The notes below the pieces were generated by a model, which searched no databases, was not told the DNA's origin, and saw only the letters and a program-made list of their open reading frames with translations. The position numbers and the translations under genes were made by a program. DNA of 64,000 bases from Caulobacteraceae bacterium. GTDB lineage: Bacteria; Pseudomonadota; Alphaproteobacteria; Caulobacterales; Caulobacteraceae. Shown here one piece after another: positions 54,859 through 64,000 of the stretch (positions within the stretch are counted from its first letter, which is position 1; each line of letters begins with the position of its first letter). Where the stretch lies: contig CANJME010000002.1 of assembly GCA_947475875.1 (NCBI GenBank), positions 62,001-126,000 of the forward strand. The letters run 5' to 3'.

Positions 54859-55968
54859 ATGCTCTACTGGTTGTTCCACCAGTTGCACACCGGCTATGTG
54901 CCGATCCTTAACCTGTTGAATTACACCACGGTTCGCACCGGCGCGGCGCTGTTCACCGCCATGCTGGTGGTCATGCTGATGGGCAGCCGCTTCATCCGCT
55001 GGATGCAGGCCAAACAGGGCAAGGGTCAGCCGATCCGCGCCGAGGGCATTCAGCGCCACGTTCTGGAAAAGGCCGGCACGCCGACCATGGGCGGCTTCAT
55101 GATCCTGGCGGGCCTGCTGGCCGGCACCCTGCTGTGGGCCGATCTCGGCAACATCTATGTCTGGATCATGATCCTGGTCACGGCAGGCTATGGCCTGCTG
55201 GGCTTCCTCGACGACTACGCCAAGGTGACGAAGCAAACGACGGCGGGCGTGTCCGGCAAGGTCAAGCTGCTGTTCCAGACGCTGATCGCGGTGGCGGCCT
55301 GCTTCCTGGTTATCCAGTTCGGGCCGCACATGGAGGGTCAGGAGGACCTGTCCATGTCGGTGGCTTTCCCGCTGTTCAAGTCTCTGTTGGTGGATCTGGG
55401 CTGGTTCTACCTGGCGTTCGGCGCCTTCGTTATTGTCGGCGCCTCCAACGCCGTGAACATGACCGATGGCCTGGATGGCCTGGCCATCGTGCCGGTGATG
55501 ATCGCCGGCGCGGCCTTTGGCGTCATCGCCTATCTGGTCGGCAACTATGTCTATTCGGATTTCCTGAAACTCCACTTCGTGCCCGGCGTCGGCGAAATAG
55601 CGGTCTTCTGCGGCGCCATCATCGGCTCGGGCCTGGGCTTCCTCTGGTACAACGCCCCGCCCGCCAAGATCTTCATGGGCGACACCGGCTCGCTGGCCTT
55701 AGGGGGAGCGCTCGGGGCCGTGGCGGTCGCCACCAAGCATGAGATCGTGCTGGCCATCATCGGCGGTCTCTTCGTGCTCGAGGCGCTGTCGGTGATGATC
55801 CAGGTCGCCTATTTCCGGATGAGCGGCGGCAAGCGCATCTTCCTGATGGCCCCGATCCACCACCATTTCGAAAAGCTGGGCTGGCCGGAATCGACCGTGG
55901 TCATCCGTTTCTGGATCGTCTCTGTAGTCCTGGCCCTCATCGGTCTTGCCACCCTCAAGCTGAGATAG
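54859..55968 (+). CDS. mraY: phospho-N-acetylmuramoyl-pentapeptide-transferase
   Basis: MraY transfers phospho-MurNAc-pentapeptide to undecaprenyl phosphate, making lipid I at the inner membrane. The 369-residue protein has ten hydrophobic segments and the family motifs [26 protein letters not shown] (Asp pair), [31 protein letters not shown] and [23 protein letters not shown]. It starts immediately at the murF stop and is followed by murD after 13 bases. Confidence 0.97.
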   Translation: MLYWLFHQLHTGYVPILNLLNYTTVRTGAALFTAMLVVMLMGSRFIRWMQAKQGKGQPIRAEGIQRHVLEKAGTPTMGGFMILAGLLAGTLLWADLGNIYVWIMILVTAGYGLLGFLDDYAKVTKQTTAGVSGKVKLLFQTLIAVAACFLVIQFGPHMEGQEDLSMSVAFPLFKSLLVDLGWFYLAFGAFVIVGASNAVNMTDGLDGLAIVPVMIAGAAFGVIAYLVGNYVYSDFLKLHFVPGVGEIAVFCGAIIGSGLGFLWYNAPPAKIFMGDTGSLALGGALGAVAVATKHEIVLAIIGGLFVLEALSVMIQVAYFRMSGGKRIFLMAPIHHHFEKLGWPESTVVIRFWIVSVVLALIGLATLKLR

Positions 55969-55981
55969 GGGCAATGACGTC

Positions 55982-57400
55982 GTGATCCCGGTTCGCGGTT
56001 TCGAGGGCAAGACGGTCGCGGTATTCGGCCTTGCCCGCTCAGGTCTGACGGCCGCGCGCGCCCTGATCGCGGGCGGAGCGCAGGTTGCCCTCTGGGACGA
56101 TGGCGAAAAGCGCCGGGATGACGCCGCAGCCGAGGGTCTGCCCATCGTCGATCTGAGCACGGCCGACTGGTCGGCCTTCGCCGCCCTGATGCTCTCGCCG
56201 GGCGTGCCGCTGCACTATCCCAAACCGCACTGGGTGGTGGAAAAAGCCCGCGCCGCCGGCGCCGAAATCCTCGGCGACATGGAGCTTCTGGCCCGCACCA
56301 TCGCCGAGGCCCCGCCGCACAAACGTCCCAAGATCGCCTTGATCACCGGCACCAACGGCAAGTCGACAACCACAGCGCTTCTGGGCCACATCCTGACCGC
56401 GGCGGGGCGCGATGCGCGCATCGGCGGCAATATCGGCGTCGGCATCCTCGGTCTCGACGACATGCATGGCGGCGCCGTCTATGTGATCGAGATCTCGTCC
56501 TACCAGCTCGACCTGACCTCCACGCTGAGGCCCGCGGTGGCGGTGCTGCTCAACATCTCGCCCGATCACCTCGATCGTCACGGCGGCATGGAAGGCTATG
56601 TCGCCGCCAAGAAGCGGGTGTTCGCGGGCCAGGGCCCGGGCGACGTCGCCGTCATCGGTGTCGACGACGCCTGGTGCCAGCAGATCTGCACAGAGATCAC
56701 CGCCGCGGGGCAAAGGACCGTCTGGCCGATCAGCTCCGGCCGGGCCATGGGCCGGGGCGTCTATGCCCTGGAAGGCGTGCTCTACGACGCCACCACCAGC
56801 CGCGTCACCGAGGTCGCCGACCTGTTGCATGCCCAGGGTCTGCCCGGCCGCCACAACTGGCAGAACGCCGCAGCCGCCTATGCCGCCGCCCGGGCGTTGG
56901 GGGTTTCAGCCGAAGACGCCGCCGCCGGCCTGATCACCTTCCCTGGTCTCGCCCATCGCATGGAGACGGTGGCGCAGATCGGAAAGGTCAAGTTCGTCAA
57001 CGATTCCAAGGCCACCAACGCCGACGCCGCCCGTCAGGCCATGAGCACCTATCCGCGCTTCTACTGGATCGCCGGGGGCCGGCCGAAAGAAGGCGGCATC
57101 GACAGCCTGACGGACCTCTTTCCCCGCATCGCCAAGGCCTATCTGGTTGGCGAGGCTGCCGCCGATTTCGCAAAGGTTCTCAAGGGCGTCGCGCCTACGG
57201 TGATGCCCGGTACGATCGAAGCCGCCACGGCGGCGGCCTTCGCCGACGCGGCGGCCGATGAGGAGGGCGCAGTCGTACTGCTCTCGCCGGCCTGCGCCTC
57301 CTTCGACCAGTTCGCCGACTTCGAAGAGCGCGGCGAGGCGTTCCGCGCCGCCGTCTTGGCCCTGGCGCGCACCGGCGCGGCCGCGGAGGCCGAAGCATGA
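55982..57400 (+). CDS. murD: UDP-N-acetylmuramoyl-L-alanine--D-glutamate ligase
   Basis: MurD adds D-glutamate to UDP-MurNAc-L-Ala. The 472-residue chain has FEGKTVAVFGLARSGLTAARAL, LSPGVPLHYPKPHWVV, P-loop ITGTNGKSTTTALLGHIL, GGNIGVGIL, EISSYQLDL, LLNISPDHLDRHGGMEGY, GRHNWQNAAAAYAA and NDSKATNADAARQAM. The start is a GTG at 55982. It overlaps ftsW by four bases. All catalytic motifs are intact. Confidence 0.96.
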   Translation: MIPVRGFEGKTVAVFGLARSGLTAARALIAGGAQVALWDDGEKRRDDAAAEGLPIVDLSTADWSAFAALMLSPGVPLHYPKPHWVVEKARAAGAEILGDMELLARTIAEAPPHKRPKIALITGTNGKSTTTALLGHILTAAGRDARIGGNIGVGILGLDDMHGGAVYVIEISSYQLDLTSTLRPAVAVLLNISPDHLDRHGGMEGYVAAKKRVFAGQGPGDVAVIGVDDAWCQQICTEITAAGQRTVWPISSGRAMGRGVYALEGVLYDATTSRVTEVADLLHAQGLPGRHNWQNAAAAYAAARALGVSAEDAAAGLITFPGLAHRMETVAQIGKVKFVNDSKATNADAARQAMSTYPRFYWIAGGRPKEGGIDSLTDLFPRIAKAYLVGEAAADFAKVLKGVAPTVMPGTIEAATAAAFADAAADEEGAVVLLSPACASFDQFADFEERGEAFRAAVLALARTGAAAEAEA

Positions 57401-58572
57401 CCGGCCCGGCCCAGCGCTTCACCTTCGCCCGCACCGACCGCTCGGCCCTGGGCCAGTGGTGGTGGACGATCGACCGCTGGTTGCTGGGCGCGACCCTCGT
57501 CTTGGTGACGCTGGGCATCCTGCTCTCCTTCGGCAACAGCCCGGCGGCCGCCAGCCGCATGCATGTGCCGGACCCCTTCCACTTCGCCATCCGCCAGACT
57601 GTGTTCGGCTTTGGCGCTGCGACCTTGATGGTGATGGTGTCGATGCTGACACCCAGGCTGATCCGGCGGACCGCGTTCTTTTGCTACATCGGCGCCATCG
57701 CCATGATGTTCGCCCTGGTCTTCGTCGGCCACGAGGCCAAGGGCGCGACACGCTGGATGGAGTTCGGCGGCTTTACCCTTCAGCCCTCGGAATTCATGAA
57801 GCCGGCCCTGATCGTGCTCGCCGCCTGGATGTTCGCCGAGGGCCAGAAAGGGCAGGGGGTGCCGGGGGTTTCCATCGCTTTCGCCATCTATGCGCTCGCC
57901 GTGGTGCTGCTGCTGAAACAGCCCGACGTCGGCCAGACCGTGCTGATCACCATGGCCTTCGGGGCTTGTTTCTTCATGGCCGGCGTGCCGATCCGCTGGA
58001 TCCTTGGCCTGGGGGCTGTGGCTATCGTCGGCGGCATCAGCCTCTATTTCACCCTCGATCACGTTGCCGCCCGGGTCGACAAGTTCCTCGATCCTGACCG
58101 CGCCGACACCACCCAGATCGACCACGCCCAGGCGGCCATTTCCGCCGGCGGCGTCTTCGGTAAGGGCGTCGGCGAGGGCGTGCTGAAGCGCCAGGTGCCG
58201 GACGTGCACACCGACTTCGCCTATTCCGGCGCGGCCGAGGAACTGGGCCTGGTCTTCTCGCTCTTCCTGATCAGCCTCTTCGCCTTTGTGGTCATTCGCG
58301 GGATGATGCGGGCGGTAAAGCTCACCGACCCGTTCGAACAGGTGGCGGCCGCGGGCCTCTTTGTGCTCGTGGGCCAGCAGGCGTTCATCAACATCGCGGT
58401 CAACCTCAACCTCATTCCGACCAAGGGCATGACCTTGCCCTTCATCAGCTATGGCGGCTCGTCCATGCTGGCCATGGGGCTGACCTTAGGGATGGCTCTC
58501 GCGCTGACCCGGCGCCGGCCCGGGGCCTATGCCCAGAATGACGCCGTGGCGCCCTCCGGAGCCTTTACGTGA
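57397..58572 (+). CDS. ftsW: septal peptidoglycan glycosyltransferase FtsW
   Basis: A SEDS polymerase of 391 residues with about ten membrane helices, which polymerises lipid II at the septum with FtsI. Features: a long cytosolic N-terminus (FARTDRSALGQWWWTIDRW), HEAKGATRWMEFGGFTLQPSEFMKPALIVLAAW, VHTDFAYSGAAEELGLVFSLF and a GMTLPFISYGGSSMLAMGLTLG ending, all diagnostic for SEDS proteins. The catalytic aspartate region PDVHTDFAYS is conserved. It overlaps murD and murG by four bases each. Confidence 0.96.
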   Translation: MTGPAQRFTFARTDRSALGQWWWTIDRWLLGATLVLVTLGILLSFGNSPAAASRMHVPDPFHFAIRQTVFGFGAATLMVMVSMLTPRLIRRTAFFCYIGAIAMMFALVFVGHEAKGATRWMEFGGFTLQPSEFMKPALIVLAAWMFAEGQKGQGVPGVSIAFAIYALAVVLLLKQPDVGQTVLITMAFGACFFMAGVPIRWILGLGAVAIVGGISLYFTLDHVAARVDKFLDPDRADTTQIDHAQAAISAGGVFGKGVGEGVLKRQVPDVHTDFAYSGAAEELGLVFSLFLISLFAFVVIRGMMRAVKLTDPFEQVAAAGLFVLVGQQAFINIAVNLNLIPTKGMTLPFISYGGSSMLAMGLTLGMALALTRRRPGAYAQNDAVAPSGAFT

Positions 58573-59660
58573 GCAAGCTCTGCGTCATCGCCGCCGGCGG
58601 GACCGGCGGCCACCTCTTTCCCGCCCAGGCCATGGCCGAGGAGCTGATCCGCCGCGGCTGGCGTATCGTGCTCGCCACCGACGAGCGAGGCGCACAATAC
58701 GCCGGCGAGTTTCCGGCCGAGGAAAAGATCCCGCTCACCGCCAAGACCTACAAACGCGGCAACCCGTTCAGCATGCTGGGCGCCGGCATGGCGGCCCTGC
58801 AGGGCGCCGGCGAGGCGCGGGCCGATTTCATGCGCCTCAAGCCCAATATCGTGGTGGGTTTCGGCGGCTATCCCTCCGCGCCCGGTCTTATGGCCGCCTT
58901 CGGCCTGCGTATTCCGACCATCGTCCACGAGCAGAACGCGGTGCTCGGCGGAGCCAATCGCCGGCTGGTGGGCCGGGCCACCGCCGTCGCCTGCGCCTTC
59001 CCGGCGCTCGGCAAGGCCCTGCCCAGCGTGGCGGCCCGGGCCGTGGTCGTCGGCAACCCCGTCAGGCCGGAAATCAGAGCGCTCTTTGACGCCCCCTACG
59101 AGGCGCCAAAACCAACGTCACCAATACATCTGCTGATCACCGGCGGCAGCCAGGGCGCGCGGCTGCTGTCCGAGCTTATGCCGGCCGCGATCGCCGCCTT
59201 GCCGGAAGATTTGCGCACCCGCCTGAAGGTACAGCAACAGACCCGCGCCGAATCCATGGACCTCGCCCGCCGCACCTATGCCGATGCTTTGGTCGAAGCC
59301 GAAATCGCCCCCTTTTTCCGCGACATGGCCGGGCGTCTGAAGGCTGCGCACCTGGTGGTGGGCCGGGCGGGATCGGGCACCGTCAACGAATTCGCCATCG
59401 CCGGAAAGCCATCCATCCTGATCCCGCTCGGCATCGCCGTCGACGACGACCAGGGCCAGAACGCCAGGGTCTTGGCCGATGCCGGCGGCGCGGTAGTGAT
59501 CCGTGAAAACGCGCTGACGGTCGACGCCATGGCGAGCGCGCTACGGGATTTGCTCACCGACCCCGAGCGCCTGACCAGCATGTCCGCCGCCGCCCGCTCC
59601 ATCGCCAAGCCCGACGCCGCCAGCCGGCTTGCGGATCTGGTGGAGATGACGGCGCGCTGA
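58569..59660 (+). CDS. murG: UDP-N-acetylglucosamine--lipid I GlcNAc transferase
   Basis: MurG adds GlcNAc to lipid I to give lipid II on the cytosolic face of the inner membrane. The 363-residue GT-B enzyme shows [49 protein letters not shown], the UDP-GlcNAc side [16 protein letters not shown] and [36 protein letters not shown]. The start is GTG 58569 (GTGA overlap with ftsW). Confidence 0.96.
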   Translation: MSKLCVIAAGGTGGHLFPAQAMAEELIRRGWRIVLATDERGAQYAGEFPAEEKIPLTAKTYKRGNPFSMLGAGMAALQGAGEARADFMRLKPNIVVGFGGYPSAPGLMAAFGLRIPTIVHEQNAVLGGANRRLVGRATAVACAFPALGKALPSVAARAVVVGNPVRPEIRALFDAPYEAPKPTSPIHLLITGGSQGARLLSELMPAAIAALPEDLRTRLKVQQQTRAESMDLARRTYADALVEAEIAPFFRDMAGRLKAAHLVVGRAGSGTVNEFAIAGKPSILIPLGIAVDDDQGQNARVLADAGGAVVIRENALTVDAMASALRDLLTDPERLTSMSAAARSIAKPDAASRLADLVEMTAR

Positions 59661-59698
59661 CTTTGCGCCCCGCCGCAAATCAGCTACCCCTCAGACCC

Positions 59699-61114
59699 AT
59701 GACCATCCGCCCCACGCCCTTCGAAATCGGTCCCGTGCATTTCATCGGCATCGGCGGCATCGGCATGAGCGGAATCGCCGAGATCATGATCCGCATCGGC
59801 TATACGGTGCAGGGCTCGGACGCCAAGGCCAGCGCCAATACCGACCGGCTGGAAAAGCTGGGCGCGAAGATCTTCATCGGCCAGGACGCGGCCAATGTGA
59901 AAGGCGCCTACGCCATCGTCTATTCCACGGCGGTCAAGGCCGATAACCCGGAAATGGCCGCCGCCCGCGAGGCGCGCCTGCCGCTGGTGCGCCGCGCTGA
60001 AATGCTGGCCGAACTGATGCGGCTGAAGTTCTCAATCGCCGTCGGCGGCACCCACGGCAAGACCACCACCACCTCGATGGTCGCTACCCTGTTGGACGCC
60101 GGCGGGCTCGATCCCACCGTGGTCAACGGCGGCATCATCAACGCGTACGGCACCAATGCGAAGGTCGGCGAGGGCGACTGGATCGTGGTTGAGGCCGACG
60201 AGAGCGACGGCACCTTCCTGAAGCTGAAATCCACCGTCGCCATCGTCACCAATATCGACGCCGAGCACCTGGATCACTGGGGTGATTTTGAAGCGGTGAA
60301 AAAGGGCTTCCGGGATTTCGTTGAGAACATCCCCTTCTACGGTTTCGCCGCCGTGTGCCTGGATCACCCCGAGGTGCAGGCCCTGGTCGCCGCGGTGCAG
60401 AACCGCCGCCTCGTTACCTATGGTGTCAACCCGCAGGCGGAGGTGCGCGCCGCCGCGCTGATGATGGATTCCGACGGCGCGCGCTTTGACGTGATCATCA
60501 CACCGCGCGGCGGTAAGACCATCACCTTTAAGGACCTGCACCTGCCCATGCCGGGCTGGCACAATGTCTCCAATGCTCTGGCCGCCATAGCCGTGGCCCG
60601 CGAACTGGGTGTCGGCGAAGGCGCCATCCGCGAGGGGCTGAAAGGCTTCGGTGGGGTCAAGCGGCGGTTCACCACCACCGGCGTGACGAACGGCGTTCGC
60701 GTCATCGACGACTACGGCCACCACCCGGTGGAGATCGCCGCCGTGCTGAAGGCGGCCCGCCAGGTGGCCGGGGGCGGGCGCGTGGTCGCCGTCGTCCAGC
60801 CGCACCGCTACACGCGGTTGCGCGACCTCTTCAAAGAGTTTTGCGCGTGTTTCAACGACGCAGATGCGGTGATCGTCGCTGATGTCTATGCGGCCGGCGA
60901 GGCGCCGATCGCCGGGGCCAGCCGCGATGCGCTGGTCGAGGGCCTGCGCGCCTACGGCCACCGCCGGGCGATCCCGCTGACGAGCGCAGCGGACCTGCCT
61001 GCGCTGGTTGCGGGTGAAACCAAACCCGGCGACCTCGTCGTCTGCCTGGGCGCCGGCGACATCACCACCTGGGCCTACGCCCTTCCCGGGCAGCTGGACG
61101 GGCTGCGGGGGTGA
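59699..61114 (+). CDS. murC: UDP-N-acetylmuramate--L-alanine ligase
   Basis: MurC couples L-alanine to UDP-MurNAc, the first amino acid of the stem peptide. The 471-residue protein has [18 protein letters not shown]-like [11 protein letters not shown]-loop [66 protein letters not shown] and [18 protein letters not shown] start at ATG 59699 ([12 protein letters not shown]); an in-frame start at 59663 adds an unconserved 12 residues. A 38-base gap to murG is the largest within the cluster. It overlaps murB by four bases. Confidence 0.96.
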   Translation: MTIRPTPFEIGPVHFIGIGGIGMSGIAEIMIRIGYTVQGSDAKASANTDRLEKLGAKIFIGQDAANVKGAYAIVYSTAVKADNPEMAAAREARLPLVRRAEMLAELMRLKFSIAVGGTHGKTTTTSMVATLLDAGGLDPTVVNGGIINAYGTNAKVGEGDWIVVEADESDGTFLKLKSTVAIVTNIDAEHLDHWGDFEAVKKGFRDFVENIPFYGFAAVCLDHPEVQALVAAVQNRRLVTYGVNPQAEVRAAALMMDSDGARFDVIITPRGGKTITFKDLHLPMPGWHNVSNALAAIAVARELGVGEGAIREGLKGFGGVKRRFTTTGVTNGVRVIDDYGHHPVEIAAVLKAARQVAGGGRVVAVVQPHRYTRLRDLFKEFCACFNDADAVIVADVYAAGEAPIAGASRDALVEGLRAYGHRRAIPLTSAADLPALVAGETKPGDLVVCLGAGDITTWAYALPGQLDGLRG

Positions 61115-62007
61115 GCTGGCGGGACAAGCTTCCGCAGGTCCGTGGCCGCCTGATGTTCGACGAGCCGCTCGCGCCCTTCACCTGGCTGCGGGTGGGCGGG
61201 CCGGCGGACGTGATCTTCATGCCGGCCGATGAGGCCGATCTGGCGGATTTCCTCAAAGGGCTTGATCCGGCCGTGCCGGTGCTGCCGCTGGGCGTGGGCT
61301 CCAACACCCTGGTGCGCGACGGCGGGCTGGAGGGCGTGGTTGTCCGGCTGGGCAAACCCTTTGCGGCCATTGAGGCGCTGGACGGAGCGCGGATAAGGGC
61401 GGGCTCGGCCTGTCTGGACGGCCAGGTCGCTCGCGCGGCGGCCAAGGCCGGCATCGCGGGGCTGGAGTTCTACGCCGGTATTCCCGGTACGATCGGCGGT
61501 GCGGTCGCCATGAACGCCGGGTGCTACGGGTCGGAGACAAAGGACGTGCTGGTCGAGGCCAATGGCTATGATCGTGCCGGCAATGCGGTGTCGTTCAGCG
61601 AACCGGCATCGTTCCCCTATCGCCACGGCTGGGGCGGCGAGGAGGGGGTGATCGTCACCGTTGCGCTATTCCAGGGCAAACCCGACGACCCCGCCGCCGT
61701 CGAGGCCCGCATGGCTGAGATCACCGCCCGGCGCGAGCAAACCCAGCCGATCCGCGAGAAGACCGGCGGCTCGACCTTCAAGAACCCGCCGGGACATTCG
61801 TCCTGGAAGCTGGTCGACGAGGCGGGCTGGCGCGGCAAGCTGTTCGGCGGCGCCAAGTTTTCCGAACTGCATTCCAATTTCCTGATCAATACCGGCGAGG
61901 CGACCGCCGCCGATCTCGAGGGCCTCGGCGAAGCCGTCCGTGCGGACGTGAAGGCCAAAACCGGTGTAGAGTTGCAGTGGGAAGTCAAACGGGTGGGTAA
62001 ACCATGA
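61111..62007 (+). CDS. murB: UDP-N-acetylmuramate dehydrogenase
   Basis: MurB reduces the enolpyruvyl ether made by MurA to UDP-MurNAc with FAD and NADPH. The 298-residue protein has the FAD-domain motifs [45 protein letters not shown] and the catalytic serine Ser221 in GGSTFKNP, with [20 protein letters not shown] near the end. This is the short, type II form. GTG start at 61111 overlaps the murC stop; an ATGA overlap leads to the M28 peptidase gene. MurA is not in the window. Confidence 0.95.
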   Translation: MSWRDKLPQVRGRLMFDEPLAPFTWLRVGGPADVIFMPADEADLADFLKGLDPAVPVLPLGVGSNTLVRDGGLEGVVVRLGKPFAAIEALDGARIRAGSACLDGQVARAAAKAGIAGLEFYAGIPGTIGGAVAMNAGCYGSETKDVLVEANGYDRAGNAVSFSEPASFPYRHGWGGEEGVIVTVALFQGKPDDPAAVEARMAEITARREQTQPIREKTGGSTFKNPPGHSSWKLVDEAGWRGKLFGGAKFSELHSNFLINTGEATAADLEGLGEAVRADVKAKTGVELQWEVKRVGKP

Positions 62008-63371
62008 AGACGGCATTCGCTCTGGTCCTGGCCCTCGTCCTGATTGGCCCGGCTGTAGCCCAGACAGCCTCAACGCCAGCCGCCATCCGCGATGCGGCGC
62101 TGAACGACTCCACGGCCTGGGATGTCCTCGAGAGCCTCACCACCGAGGTCGGGCCCCGCTTGGCCGGCACGCCGGCGGCCGAACGGGCGCGGGACTGGGC
62201 GGTCGCCAAATTGCGCGCGCTGGGCTTCTCCAACATCCGCGTCGAGCCCTTTCCCATCCAGTCCTGGGTGCGGGGCGCCGAAAGCGCCGAGGTCACCGGG
62301 CCCTATCCGCAAAAGCTGACCATCCTGGGGCTGGGTCGGTCCGTGCCAACCCCGCCGGGCGGGATCGAGGCGCCGATCGTGGTCTTCTCGACCTACGCCG
62401 AGATGCTTGCCCAGCCGGAAGGCGCCTTCACCGGCAAGATCGTGATCGTCAACCAGCCTATGAAGGCCAACGAATACGGCGCATTCGGCCCTAACCGCCG
62501 GACCGGGGCTTCGGAAGCCTCACGGCGTGGCGCGGTGGGCTATATGACCCGCTCCCTGACGCCGGCCACCACCGACTTCGCCCACACCGGCGCTTCCAAT
62601 CCCATCGCGGGCGTGACGCCGATCCCGGCCGCGGCCCTCTCGCCGCCCAGCGCTGACCTTCTCGCCCGCATGGCCGCGCGCGGCCAACCCGTGCGGGTGC
62701 GGATGAAGCTGGACTCCGCGCCGGGCGGGTCGACCGCCTGGACTGTGTCCGGCGACCTTCCGGGGACCACGCGACCTGACGAGATCATCGTCATCGGCGG
62801 GCATCTGGACAGCTGGGACGTCGGGGGCGCGGTCGATGACGGCGCCGGGATCGCGGTGACCACGGCGGCGGCGAAGCTGGCCTCGGCCGGAGGCCGCAAC
62901 CAGCGGACCCTCCGCGTGGTCATGTGGGGGGCCGAGGAGATGGCTTTTGCCGGCTCGGCTTACCTGGCCGCCCACCAGGGCGAGCTCTCGAAATTCGTGC
63001 TGACCAGCGAGAGCGATACCGGGGCGGACGGCGCGCTCGCTGTGCGCCTGCCGGCGGGCGCTCTGAACGGGCCAGCCTTTGCCAATCTCGCCGGACTGCT
63101 GGAGCCGCTAAAGGTTGTCGTCGAACCGGCCGCAGCAACCGGCGCGGGCGATGATGTGAGCGCCATCATCGGGCAGGGCGTGCCGGCCTTTTCGTTCCGC
63201 CTCGACGGCAGCCGCTATTTCGACCTGCACCACTCGGCCGACGACACGCTCGACAAGGTGGACAAGGCCAAGATGAACCAGATGGTCGCCGCCTGGGCGG
63301 TGCTGCTCAACCTCGCCGCGAATTCCGACCAGAATTTCCGCCCGCCGCCCGCGCTGGCGCCGGCACGATGA
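62004..63371 (+). CDS. exported M28 family zinc aminopeptidase inside the dcw cluster
   Basis: A 455-residue periplasmic protein: signal peptide ([20 protein letters not shown]), a PA-type insertion domain (about 125-235) and an M28 peptidase domain. Zinc ligands are visible as His267/Asp269 in GGHLDSWD, Asp279 in VDDGAGI, Glu311-Glu312 in WGAEEM and the HH pair 409-410 in FDLHHSADD. It resembles bacterial carboxypeptidase Q-like M28 enzymes. Its ATG overlaps murB by four bases, and ddl follows 10 bases after its stop, so it is expressed with wall-synthesis genes. Its substrate is unknown; peptides from the wall are one option. Confidence 0.9.
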   Translation: MKTAFALVLALVLIGPAVAQTASTPAAIRDAALNDSTAWDVLESLTTEVGPRLAGTPAAERARDWAVAKLRALGFSNIRVEPFPIQSWVRGAESAEVTGPYPQKLTILGLGRSVPTPPGGIEAPIVVFSTYAEMLAQPEGAFTGKIVIVNQPMKANEYGAFGPNRRTGASEASRRGAVGYMTRSLTPATTDFAHTGASNPIAGVTPIPAAALSPPSADLLARMAARGQPVRVRMKLDSAPGGSTAWTVSGDLPGTTRPDEIIVIGGHLDSWDVGGAVDDGAGIAVTTAAAKLASAGGRNQRTLRVVMWGAEEMAFAGSAYLAAHQGELSKFVLTSESDTGADGALAVRLPAGALNGPAFANLAGLLEPLKVVVEPAAATGAGDDVSAIIGQGVPAFSFRLDGSRYFDLHHSADDTLDKVDKAKMNQMVAAWAVLLNLAANSDQNFRPPPALAPAR

Positions 63372-63381
63372 GACTGATGGA

Positions 63382-64000
63382 ATGATCGACCTTTCGAAAC
63401 TTCACGTCGCGGTGCTGATGGGGGGCATCTCGTCCGAGCGCGAGATCAGTCTGATCTCGGGCGGCGCCTGCGCAGATGCGCTTGCACCCCAATGCGCCCG
63501 GTTGAGCCGCGTAGACGCCGGCCGCGATATCGCGCAGGTGCTGACCACGCTGAAACCCGACGTCTGCTTCAACGCCCTGCACGGCGAGTGGGGCGAGGAT
63601 GGGTGTGTGCAAGGCGTGCTGGAGACGCTCGGCATCCCTTACACCCACTCAGGCGTGCTCGCCTCTGCCATCGCCATGGACAAGGCCAAGGCCAAGGCGG
63701 TTCTGTCGGCTGCCGGTGTGAAGGTTCCGGGCGGGGGCCTGTTCAACAGGCATGAGGCCGCGCGCGATCACGTCATGGCGCCTCCCTATGTGGTCAAACC
63801 CAATTCCGAAGGCTCATCGGTCGGCGTTTTCCTGGTCTTCGAAGGCGCCAACAGCCCGCCGCAGGAACTGATCGCGCCGGGCTGGACCTATGGCGAAGAG
63901 GTGATGATCGAGCCCTACATCCGCGGGTTCGAACTCGCTGTGGCTGTGATGGACGGCAAGGCGCTGGCGGTCACCGAGATCGTCGCCCGCACGGGCTTCT
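63382..64000 (+). CDS. ddl: D-alanine--D-alanine ligase, 3' end outside the window
   Basis: Ddl joins two D-alanines with ATP, giving the dipeptide that MurF uses. The first 206 residues are visible: [84 protein letters not shown] and a [17 protein letters not shown] stretch, all typical of the ATP-grasp ligase DdlB. The frame is open to the last base. The order murB, (M28), ddl agrees with the dcw cluster; ftsQ, ftsA and ftsZ would be expected beyond the window. Confidence 0.95.
   Translation, partial: MIDLSKLHVAVLMGGISSEREISLISGGACADALAPQCARLSRVDAGRDIAQVLTTLKPDVCFNALHGEWGEDGCVQGVLETLGIPYTHSGVLASAIAMDKAKAKAVLSAAGVKVPGGGLFNRHEAARDHVMAPPYVVKPNSEGSSVGVFLVFEGANSPPQELIAPGWTYGEEVMIEPYIRGFELAVAVMDGKALAVTEIVARTGF

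Noticed and set aside
53254-55575. 773-codon open frame on the minus strand across murE, murF and mraY
   Set aside because: It is antisense to three certain genes, its translation has no domain and shows the Gln/His/Gly/Arg bias of a high-GC shadow frame.

Overview
The window is GC-rich, densely coded chromosomal DNA from an alphaproteobacterium, most likely a member of Caulobacterales (a Caulobacter or Phenylobacterium relative). The reasons are the gene order of the division and cell-wall cluster, an alphaproteobacterial RNase P RNA, a DUF3126 protein, a TorF-type porin, an ArsR-methyltransferase regulator of the methionine cycle, and several alphaproteobacterial-style palindromic repeats. 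I see no prophage, transposase, plasmid genes or CRISPR array. The species assignment is an inference from gene content, not a search result.

Layout. Positions 1-13.5 kb carry mixed housekeeping genes: meaB, a YbjQ-like protein, a hybrid histidine kinase, a porin, an SDR, queF, a nitroreductase, cysE, phoH, a gamma-carbonic anhydrase, panD, a SIMPL protein and an SGNH hydrolase. A CAU-anticodon tRNA lies at 13548-13623. From 13.8 to 17.4 kb there is a peroxiredoxin and then a three-gene cassette (GNAT-like acyltransferase, family 2 glycosyltransferase, JmjC/cupin-like protein) whose job I cannot name. From 17.4 to 24 kb the genes are mostly on the minus strand: a VOC protein, a cytochrome c-PQQ quinoprotein, an EF-hand protein, a TonB receptor cut down to its plug, CsbD, and a TetR regulator with two operators facing a small exported protein. 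Then ettA, a 2-hydroxyacid dehydrogenase and ppa follow on the plus strand.

The stretch 27.86-35.63 kb is an eight-gene operon in which every junction overlaps by 1-4 bases: ArsR-methyltransferase regulator, metF, a subclass B3-type metallo-beta-lactamase, the homocysteine-binding half of MetH, three small unrelated genes, and the rest of MetH. A perfect 16-bp palindrome overlaps its promoter, which fits regulation of the methionine/SAM cycle. From 35.6 to 44.1 kb are a fused hydantoinase/5-oxoprolinase carrying an in-frame 129-bp palindromic repeat, a flavoprotein and a tandem pair of CaiB-type CoA-transferases.

From 44 to 47.5 kb are a DnaJ-like protein, small envelope proteins, an EamA transporter and an AmpD-like amidase. 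A decayed PAS fragment, RNase P RNA (rnpB) and a regulatory gap with MraZ-type boxes lead into the dcw cluster (48.55 kb to the window end): mraZ, rsmH, ftsL, ftsI, murE, murF, mraY, murD, ftsW, murG, murC, murB, an exported M28 peptidase and the start of ddl. These genes make lipid II from UDP-MurNAc precursors and use it at the septum; most junctions overlap, so they are probably translationally coupled.
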